Positions 1-5,960 of a stretch of 6,065 nt of DNA are shown here, piece by piece. The notes below the pieces were generated by a model. That model searched no databases. It was not told where the DNA came from and was given only the letters and a program-made list of their open reading frames with translations. Source of the DNA: Desulfobacteraceae bacterium (lineage in GTDB: Bacteria > Desulfobacterota > Desulfobacteria > Desulfobacterales > BuS5); assembly GCA_030642865.1 (NCBI GenBank), contig DAOWMW010000087.1:1-6065 (forward strand), in the 5' to 3' direction. Position numbers and translations under genes: made by a program. The first letter of the stretch is position 1. Each line of letters starts with the position of its first letter.

Positions 1-11
1 CTTTCCTCTAT

Positions 12-666
12 TCACATGCCCCAGATAAAAATATCCCTCCCTTTATATTTTCTTTTTTCTGAGAAAATCTTTTCATCCCAGGAAATATCCTCCCCCCTGT
101 AATCCCTTACATCCCTGACACCGCAAAGAATAATGGACTGGGGAAAATTTGCAGGTCTTTTGTCATATTTGGATCTTCTCTGGCGTAAAACAGATATATA
201 GGGTATCTTCGACAAGGGAGTCAATCTCATCTATTATTAACACCAGGGCCTGGCGCTGTTGCCTGACCATAAAGTTAAAACTTGATTTAACGCTGAATAC
301 TCATTATTCTCTTCAAAAACCTGATGCTGTATCCTTTGGATAAAATCATCACCCATATGGTTTTTAGCCCTGGAGGCAAGATCTGCGAGTATAGCCTTGA
401 TTCCACCTGCTACTTTTTCCCTTGCTGCCTGCTCCGCTTCAACGTTAATATAAAGGGCATGATGAGATGCTCCATTAATGAGCCAGCATGGATGTTGTTT
501 TTCCTGTCTGTCCTGGAGCATGGAGGACAAAATATTTTTTCTGCTCAATCAGCATCAAAACATTATTGAGATCGAACCTTTCAAGTGGAGGGATAGTATA
601 ATGTTCGTCTACCTTACAGGGTCCTGCTGTATTAAAAAAACGGAGATTATCCCAGGAAAAAATCAT
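12..666 (-). pseudogene. Decayed AAA-like ATPase gene (frameshifted, C-terminally truncated)
   Basis: Read on the minus strand, conserved blocks of one ATPase family appear in the right order but in different frames. First comes FFNTAGPC...HYTIPPLERF followed by a Walker A, LHAPGQTGKTTS (about 637-490). Next, in another frame, is ALYINVEAEQAAREKV through ALNQVLTLWSG (about 472-250). Then a third frame carries the Walker B LVLIIDEIDSLV (about 247-212). Finally, back in the second frame, is ISVLRQ...FPQSIILCGVRDVRDYR (about 204-95). The lesions are a small out-of-frame deletion after the Walker A (near 475), a missing base in a C run near 248 and an extra base in a TATATA run near 205. After DVRDYR the familiar continuation is absent and a stop follows at 12-14, so the C-terminal part is lost. 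Related intact proteins have a C-terminal region beyond this point, and their role is not well established. Homology is judged from memory of the family, not from a search. Confidence 0.82.
654..657 (+). promoter_or_regulatory. Ribosome binding site of the radical SAM gene
   Basis: AGGA lies 7 bases before the ATG at 665. It supports that start, even though the site falls inside the 5' end of the opposing pseudogene. Confidence 0.6.
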
Positions 667-1897
667 GCCTTTTATAGCTAAGCATATTCTTGAAAAATGT
701 AAACATTGTAATGCATGTCTTGATCTGGTCGCATGCCCGGGAGCAGAGGAGAATATCTGTATCGGTTGCGGCGCCTGCACACTATTATGTCCAAATGAAG
801 CCCTTATACTCATCGAATCAAAAAGAAAAGATAAGATCAATATAGAAGTTGATGGTAAAAAAATTTCTGTTCCGGAAAAGATTAGCATAAAGGAAGCTTT
901 AACAGGAATTGGTTATGTTATTACAGATTTACCAAAAGAACCAGAAGAACCATCTGAATCTGAAATATTTGCGCCATGCGGAGTTGGGGCGTGTTCCAGT
1001 TGCTCCGTTGAAGTAGACGGCGTAATGAAGCCGGCGTGTGTTACAATGATTCGAAAAGGGATGAAAGTCATAACAACACCTCCGTCAAATTATATGCCAA
1101 AAAGAATTGTCTGCGGTTTTGTGGGGCATCCTTCCGGAGGTGTGGGGACACCCTGGACTTTAAGAAAGGATCCCAAAAAAGCGATTGAAATAGTATGCTA
1201 TACTGCGGGTTGCAATTTCCAGTGCCCGCAATGCCAGAACTGGCATGTAGCTTTTAGGGGAAGAGGCGATTTCCTGACACCCAGTGAAGCTGCAAGAAAA
1301 ATGTTCCTGACAAACAAAAAATACCCTGATGTTTCCAGGCTCACCGTGTCAGGAGGTGAGTCGACCCTTAACAGGGTGTGGCTCATAACATTTTTGCAAA
1401 AATTAAGAAAACTTTACAAAAATAAAAACATTAGATTGCACGTTGATACCAACGGGTCATTACTGACTAAAAATTATATTGATGAACTTGTCAACGCCGG
1501 CATGACAGACATGGGCATAGACCTGAAAGCCTTATCCACTGATACGTTCATGTTTATAACAGGGTTAAAGGATAAAGAGATGGCCGAAAAGTACAAAAAA
1601 ATCGCCTGGAATGCTGTAAAATATTTATTAAAACATTATAAAGACAAGGTGTTTACAGGTATCGGCATTCCATATAATAAAGATCTTATATCGATTGAAG
1701 AAGTAGAGGCTATGGGTAAAAAACTTTTTAAAATAGACCCCTGTTTACAGGTTGCTGTAAATGATTATCAACCGGCGTTCAGACGAAAAATACAAAAAAC
1801 CACATCTGATGATATGAAAGAGGTATACAGGGTATTAAAAGAGACAGGTCTTGAAACTGTTGTATGCCAGAGTCCTGACGGGTTTATCTGCCCCTGA
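665..1897 (+). CDS. Radical SAM protein with N-terminal 2[4Fe-4S] and [2Fe-2S] ferredoxin domains
   Basis: The 410-residue protein is a three-part fusion. Residues 12-42 form a bacterial ferredoxin with C12-x2-C15-x2-C18-x5-C24-P and C32-x2-C35-x2-C38-x3-C42-P. Residues about 57-140 resemble the [2Fe-2S] domain at the N-terminus of NuoG or [FeFe]-hydrogenases: C105-x4-C110-x2-C113-x11-C125, then GMKVITTPP. The radical SAM core follows, with C183-x3-C187-x2-C190 in GCNFQCPQCQNW, the GGE motif at 230-232 and HVDTNG at 259-264. The CQNW form and overall layout match the COG1180 group (pyruvate formate-lyase activases and AmmeMemoRadiSam-type enzymes). The family generates a 5'-deoxyadenosyl radical; the substrate here is unknown, and no glycyl-radical enzyme, Memo or AMMECR1 gene is in view. 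The start is supported by AGGA at 654-657 and by the first cluster beginning at residue 12. No membrane segment is seen, so it is probably cytoplasmic. Domain calls are secure; the physiological role is not. Confidence 0.93.
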   Translation: MPFIAKHILEKCKHCNACLDLVACPGAEENICIGCGACTLLCPNEALILIESKRKDKINIEVDGKKISVPEKISIKEALTGIGYVITDLPKEPEEPSESEIFAPCGVGACSSCSVEVDGVMKPACVTMIRKGMKVITTPPSNYMPKRIVCGFVGHPSGGVGTPWTLRKDPKKAIEIVCYTAGCNFQCPQCQNWHVAFRGRGDFLTPSEAARKMFLTNKKYPDVSRLTVSGGESTLNRVWLITFLQKLRKLYKNKNIRLHVDTNGSLLTKNYIDELVNAGMTDMGIDLKALSTDTFMFITGLKDKEMAEKYKKIAWNAVKYLLKHYKDKVFTGIGIPYNKDLISIEEVEAMGKKLFKIDPCLQVAVNDYQPAFRRKIQKTTSDDMKEVYRVLKETGLETVVCQSPDGFICP

Positions 1898-2164
1898 GAT
1901 AGTTGCCATTATTTTTCCTTTTTTTGTATCTGCTCAGCTACGCTGATTCAGTGTATTGCAACAGATATTGGCTGAATAGTTACTAATGAGTAAGCTTTCC
2001 ATAGCTGTTGTTATTGAAGGTGAAAGCTATTGAATGAAAGAAGTTATATAAAGGGTAAAAAAAGTCAGTTGGCAAAAAAAACATGCCCGGCTGATCTTTT
2101 TTACCATGCATTTTCAAACCAGGGGCTTTATGACATTTTCACAACGCCCCTAACAAGCCCTCTG
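1898..2164. other. Gene-free stretch after the radical SAM gene
   Basis: No credible gene is present. T runs (1914-1925) follow the stop codon but no stem precedes them, so they do not make a convincing terminator. Small dyads are visible: TCAGC/GCTGA at 1934-1946, AGCTTTC (1993-1999) with GAAAGCT (2022-2028), and AGGGGC (2121-2126) with GCCCCT (2146-2151). The last left arm can also pair as GGGCTT (2123-2128) with AAGCCC (2155-2160). None is followed by a T tract. A TTG-initiated 76-codon frame from 2030 is low-complexity and unlike a protein. Confidence 0.5.
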
Positions 2165-2193
2165 TTGATTTATATTAATCCCATGCCTATATA
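2165..2193 (+). promoter_or_regulatory. Promoter-like -35/-10 pair overlapping the first dyad
   Basis: TTGATT (2165-2170) and TATATA (2188-2193) are separated by 17 bases, a good sigma-70-type match. The -35 lies inside the first FNR-like dyad. A protein bound there would be expected to block polymerase rather than help it. The next plus-strand gene is rnfC, about 500 bases downstream beyond the hairpin element. The call is tentative because the region is very AT-rich. Confidence 0.35.
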
Positions 2194-2241
2194 TATTGAC
2201 TTATATCAATTCCAGACCTGCATATTTATGATATATATAAA
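2165..2241 (+). repeat. 31-bp tandem repeat (two clear units, a third degenerate) with FNR/CRP-like dyads
   Basis: Units at 2165-2195 and 2196-2226 match at 23 of 31 positions. Each opens with a dyad: TTGAT-TTAT-ATTAA (2165-2178) and TTGAC-TTAT-ATCAA (2196-2209). Each is one base off the FNR consensus TTGAT-N4-ATCAA. A weaker third dyad, ATGAT-ATAT-ATAAA, lies at 2228-2241. The centres are 31 and 32 bases apart, about three helical turns, which would place bound proteins on one face of the DNA. The dyads are seen in the sequence; regulator identity is inferred from the consensus only, and AT-richness raises the chance of accidental matches. Confidence 0.5.
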
Positions 2242-2265
2242 TTTACAAACACGCGCATAATTGGC

Positions 2266-2530
2266 AGATCTATTCAATACTGTCCGGTTAGAATCTTGCG
2301 AAAGGGAAGTTTAATTGTTTTTGTAGCGTATTGAATAAATTTCTTAGAATTTATTAGTGTAGCTAGCCAAAAAATTGCGATTGTTTGAGCGAGGTACGAG
2401 CGAGTTTCGCAATTTTGGCGGAGCAAGCTTAGAAATTCAAGAAATTTATTCTTTAATAGCGGAAAAAACAATTAAACTTTTCGTATTTTGCTTCTTGCAA
2501 TTTCCTAACCGGACGCTACTGAGATCTATT
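2266..2530. repeat. 9-bp direct repeats (target site duplication) around the hairpin element
   Basis: AGATCTATT occurs at 2266-2274 and again at 2522-2530. The copies are flush against the inverted ends of the element at 2275-2521. This is the signature of a staggered-cut transposition event. Confidence 0.8.
2275..2521. mobile_element. MITE-like non-autonomous element with terminal inverted repeats and hairpin body
   Basis: The 247-bp element has 17-bp ends, CAATACTGTCCGGTTAG on the left and the complement of CAGTAGCGTCCGGTTAG on the right, identical at 14 of 17 positions. They sit exactly inside a 9-bp duplication. The body is a long imperfect palindrome. A 16-base block at 2307-2322 pairs with 2464-2479, GAATAAATTTCTT (2333-2345) pairs with 2439-2451, and AAAATTGCGA (2371-2380) pairs with 2407-2416. 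The apical region contains two GAGCGAG copies. It encodes no transposase, so it would need one supplied in trans. The TIR and duplication length are compatible with an IS4-like parent, but that assignment is a guess. It lies between the candidate upstream promoter and rnfC, so a read-through transcript would carry a large hairpin. Confidence 0.83.
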
Positions 2531-2531
2531 G

Positions 2532-2686
2532 ATACTTTTGGGGCCTGGTTTTAAGTTCAGCAATAAATTGAGCTATAATAAAATTTAAAAGCCTCGAAAA
2601 ACAGCCAGGCTCAAACAGCCAGGGTTTCAAGTTTCACCACAGCTCAATTATGACTTCTGGTGGCCCAGCCAACCTATACTTTTGGG
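2532..2686. repeat. Palindromic segment bounded by 11-bp direct repeats, abutting rnfC
   Basis: ATACTTTTGGG occurs at 2532-2542 and 2676-2686. The intervening 133 bases contain a perfect 9-bp inverted pair, AATTGAGCT (2566-2574) and AGCTCAATT (2641-2649). An 11-base direct repeat AAACAGCCAGG lies in the loop (2599-2609 and 2613-2623). Outer arms also pair weakly, with GGGCC near 2541-2545 against GGCCC near 2662-2666. This looks like a second small insertion, but its ends are not cleanly flush with the direct repeats. Confidence 0.5.
2551..2579 (+). promoter_or_regulatory. Possible rnfC-proximal promoter
   Basis: A perfect TATAAT lies at 2574-2579, but 17 bases upstream there is only a poor -35, TTAAGT (2551-2556). 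It would give a leader of roughly 110 bases before the rnfC start at 2698. It lies inside the palindromic segment and overlaps its left arm. Confidence 0.35.
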
Positions 2687-2697
2687 AAAAATTTAAT

Positions 2698-4071
2698 ATG
2701 GGTTTAATTTTTAAAGGATTTAAAGGAAAGGGGACATTCCCCAGGGGGATTCATCCTCAAGAACAAAAACACTTTTCTGCTGATTCAGCCATTGAGGTAT
2801 TACCAGCTCCTGAAAATGTTCTTTTACCACTTTTACAAAACATAGGCGCACCGTGTGAAAGCATTGTTAAGCCTAAACAGAATGTTTGTTACGGTGAGGT
2901 GGTGGCCGAAAGCAAGGCGCTAATCTCAGCTTCCATCCATGCACCCATATCCGGCAGGGTGATGAAGGAATCAGTAACAACTCTTCCCAATGCCCGTCAC
3001 GTTCCGGCTATTCCCATTAAGGCTGAAGGAAAACAGCTTGAAGGAACGGATCTGTGGGATGATATTTTTGGTGGAGAGTGGCCAAAAAAATTTAACGGAG
3101 AGTTTACACCAAAAGATATCAACAAAATGATCGATGACGCCGGTATTGTGGGACTGGGAGGAGCTGCATTTCCCACTTATGTTAAAATAACGTTCAATAG
3201 AAAAAAGCCGGTTGATACGCTTTTAATAAACGGCTGCGAATGTGAACCATACCTTACACCAGATTACCGTGTGATGCTTGAAGCACCTGAGCCTGTTATC
3301 ACAGGGGCTGTTTTGGCCGGTATTGCAACTGGGGCTAAGGATATTATTATCTGTATTGAAAAGAATAAACCTGCAGCCATTGACCTGATTCGAAAAAAAG
3401 CAGAAGGAACAAATATAAAGGTTGCAGTACTTAAAACCAAATACCCCCAGGGAAGCGAGCGGCATCTGATTATGGCTGTCCTTAAAAAGATTGTGCCCCT
3501 GGGATCTCTTCCGGCAGATGTGGGCACCGTTGTAAGTAATGTGGGGACCATTGCGGCTGTGGCAAGGGCAGTTTTAAAAAAAAAACCTCTGACCCACCGT
3601 GTTGTAACTGTGACAGGAGGTGGTATTAAAAACCCTAAGAATTTACTTATTCCCATTGGTGTATCCTATGGCGAATTGATCGAGTACTGCGGAGGTCTGA
3701 CGAGTAATGCGGCTCGTGTTTTGTCAGGGGGTCCCATGATGGGATTCGCCTTTACTGATTTTAATATGCCCATAACCAAAGGTACAGGCGGAATTACTCT
3801 TCTCACCCACGAAGATATGGAAAAGGCGAAGGAAACCAATTGCATACGATGCGGGAAATGTGTGGATGTTTGCCCCATGCATCTGATCCCCGCAAAACTG
3901 GCTCAAGCGGCAAAATATAAAAATGTTGAGCTTGCAGAAAAGTACGACATCCTGGCCTGCATGGACTCGGGCTGTTGTGGATATATCTGCCCGGCGAAAA
4001 TACCCCTGGTGCAACTGATTCGTATGGGTAAAGCCATGGTTCAGGCAAAAAGAAAAAACAGGATGGAATAA
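2698..4071 (+). CDS. rnfC: Rnf complex subunit RnfC (NADH/FMN and Fe-S subunit)
   Basis: RnfC is the peripheral subunit that exchanges electrons with NAD(H) in the Rnf ferredoxin:NAD+ oxidoreductase at the cytoplasmic membrane face. From ATG 2698 the protein has 457 residues. RGIHP (16-20) opens the N-terminal barrel-sandwich domain. A complex I 51-kDa-like FMN/NADH domain shows GLGGAAFPT (152-160) and NGCECEPY (178-185). An SLBB-like stretch starts near H300, and the ferredoxin part begins with C382-x2-C385-x2-C388-x3-C392-P. The second cluster motif reads C421-M-D-S424-G-C426-C427-x3-C431-P, with Ser where the second Cys is expected. The frame stays open back to an ATG at 2650, but the 16 extra residues have no counterpart in the family, lack an RBS, and lie mostly in the palindromic segment. 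The 2698 start has GGGA at 2684-2687. rnfD begins 8 bases after the stop. Confidence 0.95.
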   Translation: MGLIFKGFKGKGTFPRGIHPQEQKHFSADSAIEVLPAPENVLLPLLQNIGAPCESIVKPKQNVCYGEVVAESKALISASIHAPISGRVMKESVTTLPNARHVPAIPIKAEGKQLEGTDLWDDIFGGEWPKKFNGEFTPKDINKMIDDAGIVGLGGAAFPTYVKITFNRKKPVDTLLINGCECEPYLTPDYRVMLEAPEPVITGAVLAGIATGAKDIIICIEKNKPAAIDLIRKKAEGTNIKVAVLKTKYPQGSERHLIMAVLKKIVPLGSLPADVGTVVSNVGTIAAVARAVLKKKPLTHRVVTVTGGGIKNPKNLLIPIGVSYGELIEYCGGLTSNAARVLSGGPMMGFAFTDFNMPITKGTGGITLLTHEDMEKAKETNCIRCGKCVDVCPMHLIPAKLAQAAKYKNVELAEKYDILACMDSGCCGYICPAKIPLVQLIRMGKAMVQAKRKNRME

Positions 4072-4079
4072 TATAGATT

Positions 4080-5090
4080 ATGCCAGAAAAAGAACAGAAA
4101 ACAAAAATCGAGAATCCTGAGATATCAATGATTCCCCATATCCAGGTTGCATCGTCTCCCCATTTTTTAAATCCATCCCTTACAACAAAAAAAATGATGA
4201 TGGATGTTTTGATAGCCCTGGTCCCTGTGATTGGGATGGCAATTTATTTTTTCAGGCTGTACGCAGTGAAGCAGATCCTGATTTGCCTTGCAAGCTGCCT
4301 TTTGGCGGAAGCTATTTTTATGAAAATGAGGAAAAAATCCTTTTCTCTTTTTGATTGCTCGGCTGCAATCACAGGCTTAATCCTGGGATTGTCTTTGCCC
4401 GGACCTGCTCCATGGTATGTGGGGGTAATCGGATCATTTGTTGCCATGGGGATCGGCAAGATTATTTTTGGGGGCATTGGGATGAATCTTTTTAATCCTG
4501 CAATGGTTGGCCGAGCATTTGTAATGATCTCCTTTGCAGGGGTGATGGCAGCTTCCGGATATGTCGATTCCACCAGCATGGTTGATGCTGTTTCCATGGC
4601 AACTCCGCTGAATGCGTTCAAACAATCCGGCATCTCCACAGCCATTTTTGATCTGTTTATGGGATTCACCAATGGTTCCCCGGGAGAAGTGAGCGCCATC
4701 GCCTGTATTCTTGGAGGCCTCTACCTTTGCCTCCGAAGGACAGTCTCCTGGGAAATACCTGTGAGCCTCCTGGGGACTGTAATCATTATTGGAAGTTTTT
4801 TTGATTTTTTAAGCCCCCAGGAGGGCTGGACTCTATTTCATCATCTTTTTGGCGGGGCGCTTCTTTTTGGAGCATTTTTCATTGCAACCGATCCTGTGAC
4901 AAGCCCCCTTACCCCCCTGGGGAAAATTGTTTTCGGAGTCGGGACAGGCGCCCTGATTATGCTCCTGCGTATTTTCAGTGGATATCCCGAGGGTGTCATG
5001 TTTGCTGTCCTTTTAATGAACGGAGTAACGCCCCTTATTAACAGATGGGTGCCCCACAGAACCCTTGGTGCGCAGCATTATAGATCCTGA
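4080..5090 (+). CDS. rnfD: Rnf complex subunit RnfD (membrane flavoprotein)
   Basis: This is an integral membrane subunit of Rnf, related to NqrB, which carries covalent FMN and is thought to take part in ion translocation. The 336-residue length is normal. SSPH (25-28) precedes about nine or ten hydrophobic segments (for example near 42-59, 66-82, 112-130, 226-242, 255-270 and 305-320). NPAMVGRAF (139-147) and ATDPVTSP (269-276) are family signatures. The covalent FMN site fits SMAT-P, with T175 as the likely phosphoester residue; attachment would need an ApbE flavin transferase, which is not in the window. A start at M17 (ATG 4128) would give an N-terminus closer to typical RnfD proteins. 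The upstream SD-like AGGATGGA (4060-4067) lies inside the end of rnfC, which suggests translational coupling. The next gene is unusually far away for this operon (219 bases). Confidence 0.95.
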   Translation: MPEKEQKTKIENPEISMIPHIQVASSPHFLNPSLTTKKMMMDVLIALVPVIGMAIYFFRLYAVKQILICLASCLLAEAIFMKMRKKSFSLFDCSAAITGLILGLSLPGPAPWYVGVIGSFVAMGIGKIIFGGIGMNLFNPAMVGRAFVMISFAGVMAASGYVDSTSMVDAVSMATPLNAFKQSGISTAIFDLFMGFTNGSPGEVSAIACILGGLYLCLRRTVSWEIPVSLLGTVIIIGSFFDFLSPQEGWTLFHHLFGGALLFGAFFIATDPVTSPLTPLGKIVFGVGTGALIMLLRIFSGYPEGVMFAVLLMNGVTPLINRWVPHRTLGAQHYRS

Positions 5091-5108
5091 GACAAAACTT
5101 TTCCATCA

Positions 5109-5206
5109 GTACGGTTTAGGGGATTGGGGATGAAATAAATTTACGATCCTTACCTGTCAAGTGTTAGCTTTTTGGTTAATAGCTAACTGCTAAAGGATAA
5201 CCGTAC
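5109..5206. repeat. Nested inverted repeats in the rnfD-rnfG gap
   Basis: GTACGGTT (5109-5116) is the perfect complement of AACCGTAC (5199-5206). Nested inside, GTTAGCT (5163-5169) and AGCTAAC (5181-5187) form a 7-bp stem with an 11-base loop. No T tract follows the inner stem, so it is not a clear terminator. The remaining gap to 5309 holds no gene and no obvious promoter. It could be a decayed insertion, an RNA processing site or a regulatory leader. Confidence 0.45.
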
Positions 5207-5295
5207 ACCTTGAAATTTTTGGGTGCGTTATCGGTAGTTGGAGTATTACACCTCCCTTAATCCTTCCCAAAAGCATTGTTTTAAAATCTATGGTA

Positions 5296-5300
5296 AAGGT
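5296..5300 (+). promoter_or_regulatory. Ribosome binding site deciding the rnfG start
   Basis: AAGGT at 5296-5300 lies about 10 bases before the ATG at 5310. It favours that start over the in-frame TTG at 5238. Confidence 0.5.
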
Positions 5301-5309
5301 AAATTTAAC

Positions 5310-5960
5310 ATGGAGAAACTAAAAAATAATTATATTGTCCAGGGCTGGCTGGTACTTCTTCTCACGCTTTGCTTTGGCTCCGCCCTTGCCGGAGTTCAGA
5401 TGGTTCTGTCACCAAAAATCGAAGCAAATAAAATAAATGAAACCCGACAAAAAGTACCCGGGTTGATATTGGGCAAAGGGGCTGTTAAACGTCTGGAAAA
5501 AGAGGGCAGAAGTCTTGAGATAACTCCCAGGACTGTCAGTATTACAAAAAACAACCGTACTGTCTCATATAAGCTTTTCCAGGTAATTGAAAAAGGGGAA
5601 ACATCAGGCTGGGTTGTAAAATCTTCGGGTCAGGGCTATGCCGATAAGATTGAGCTGTTAATTGGTCTTGATCCTTCCTTAAATAAAATTCTGGGGCTTT
5701 TTATCCTGGAGCAAAAGGAAACTCCGGGCCTTGGAAATAAAATAACTGAATGGGAATTCCGGAAACAGTTTATTTCAAAAAGTACAAATATGCCCATTGT
5801 CGCAAGTAAAACCGGCGCAACTTCTCCCGATGAAATTAATGCCATAACAGGGGCTACCATTTCATCACGAAGTATATGTTCAATCATCAATACCGCTGTT
5901 AAAGATATTCGGGCATCTTTAAAAGATAAGGGCTCGCCCAAAAATAACTTAACATTTTAA
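5310..5960 (+). CDS. rnfG: Rnf complex subunit RnfG (membrane-anchored flavoprotein)
   Basis: RnfG is a single-anchor subunit of the Rnf complex, related to NqrC, that carries covalent FMN on the outer side of the membrane. From ATG 5310 it has 216 residues, a usual size. One hydrophobic helix spans about residues 10-32, followed by an extracytoplasmic region with the FMN-binding fold: SGQGYADKIELLIGLD and the signature ETPGLG (137-142). The flavinylation motif is NAITGATISS (177-186), with T183 as the expected attachment residue. A second copy of the core, TGATS (168-172), lies just upstream. Starting at the TTG at 5238 would add 24 polar residues before the anchor, and this is unlikely. The gene follows rnfD as in other rnf operons but after a 219-base gap. 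The stop codon lies within the outer arm of a downstream palindrome. rnfE, rnfA and rnfB are expected next, outside the window. Confidence 0.94.
   Translation: MEKLKNNYIVQGWLVLLLTLCFGSALAGVQMVLSPKIEANKINETRQKVPGLILGKGAVKRLEKEGRSLEITPRTVSITKNNRTVSYKLFQVIEKGETSGWVVKSSGQGYADKIELLIGLDPSLNKILGLFILEQKETPGLGNKITEWEFRKQFISKSTNMPIVASKTGATSPDEINAITGATISSRSICSIINTAVKDIRASLKDKGSPKNNLTF

Noticed and set aside
1..11. A further gene at the left edge
   Set aside because: Only eleven bases remain after the relic's last stop, too little to support a call.
1912..1930. T-rich stretch after the radical SAM gene as an intrinsic terminator
   Set aside because: No GC-rich stem precedes the T run, so it fails the structural requirement.
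2165..2226. 31-bp repeats considered as a CRISPR array
   Set aside because: Units are directly adjacent with no spacers and are only about 74% identical. No cas genes are present.
2030..2260. 76-codon plus-strand frame starting with TTG
   Set aside because: Composition is low-complexity and Ile/Tyr-rich because of the AT-rich repeats. It has no recognisable domain and overlaps the dyads and promoter-like pair.
2274..2471. 65-codon minus-strand frame
   Set aside because: It lies wholly inside the hairpin element and arises from its palindromic AT-rich arms. It is too short for a transposase and shows no motif.
2650..2697. Upstream ATG for rnfC giving a 473-residue protein
   Set aside because: There is no RBS, the extra residues do not resemble RnfC N-termini, and most of them lie inside the palindromic segment.
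4244..4699. 151-codon minus-strand frame opposite rnfD
   Set aside because: It is an antisense shadow of a conserved membrane protein gene. No domain is visible and there is no independent evidence of coding.
5238..5309. TTG start for rnfG giving 240 residues
   Set aside because: It would put 24 polar residues before the membrane anchor. The ATG at 5310 has a better RBS and gives normal family length.
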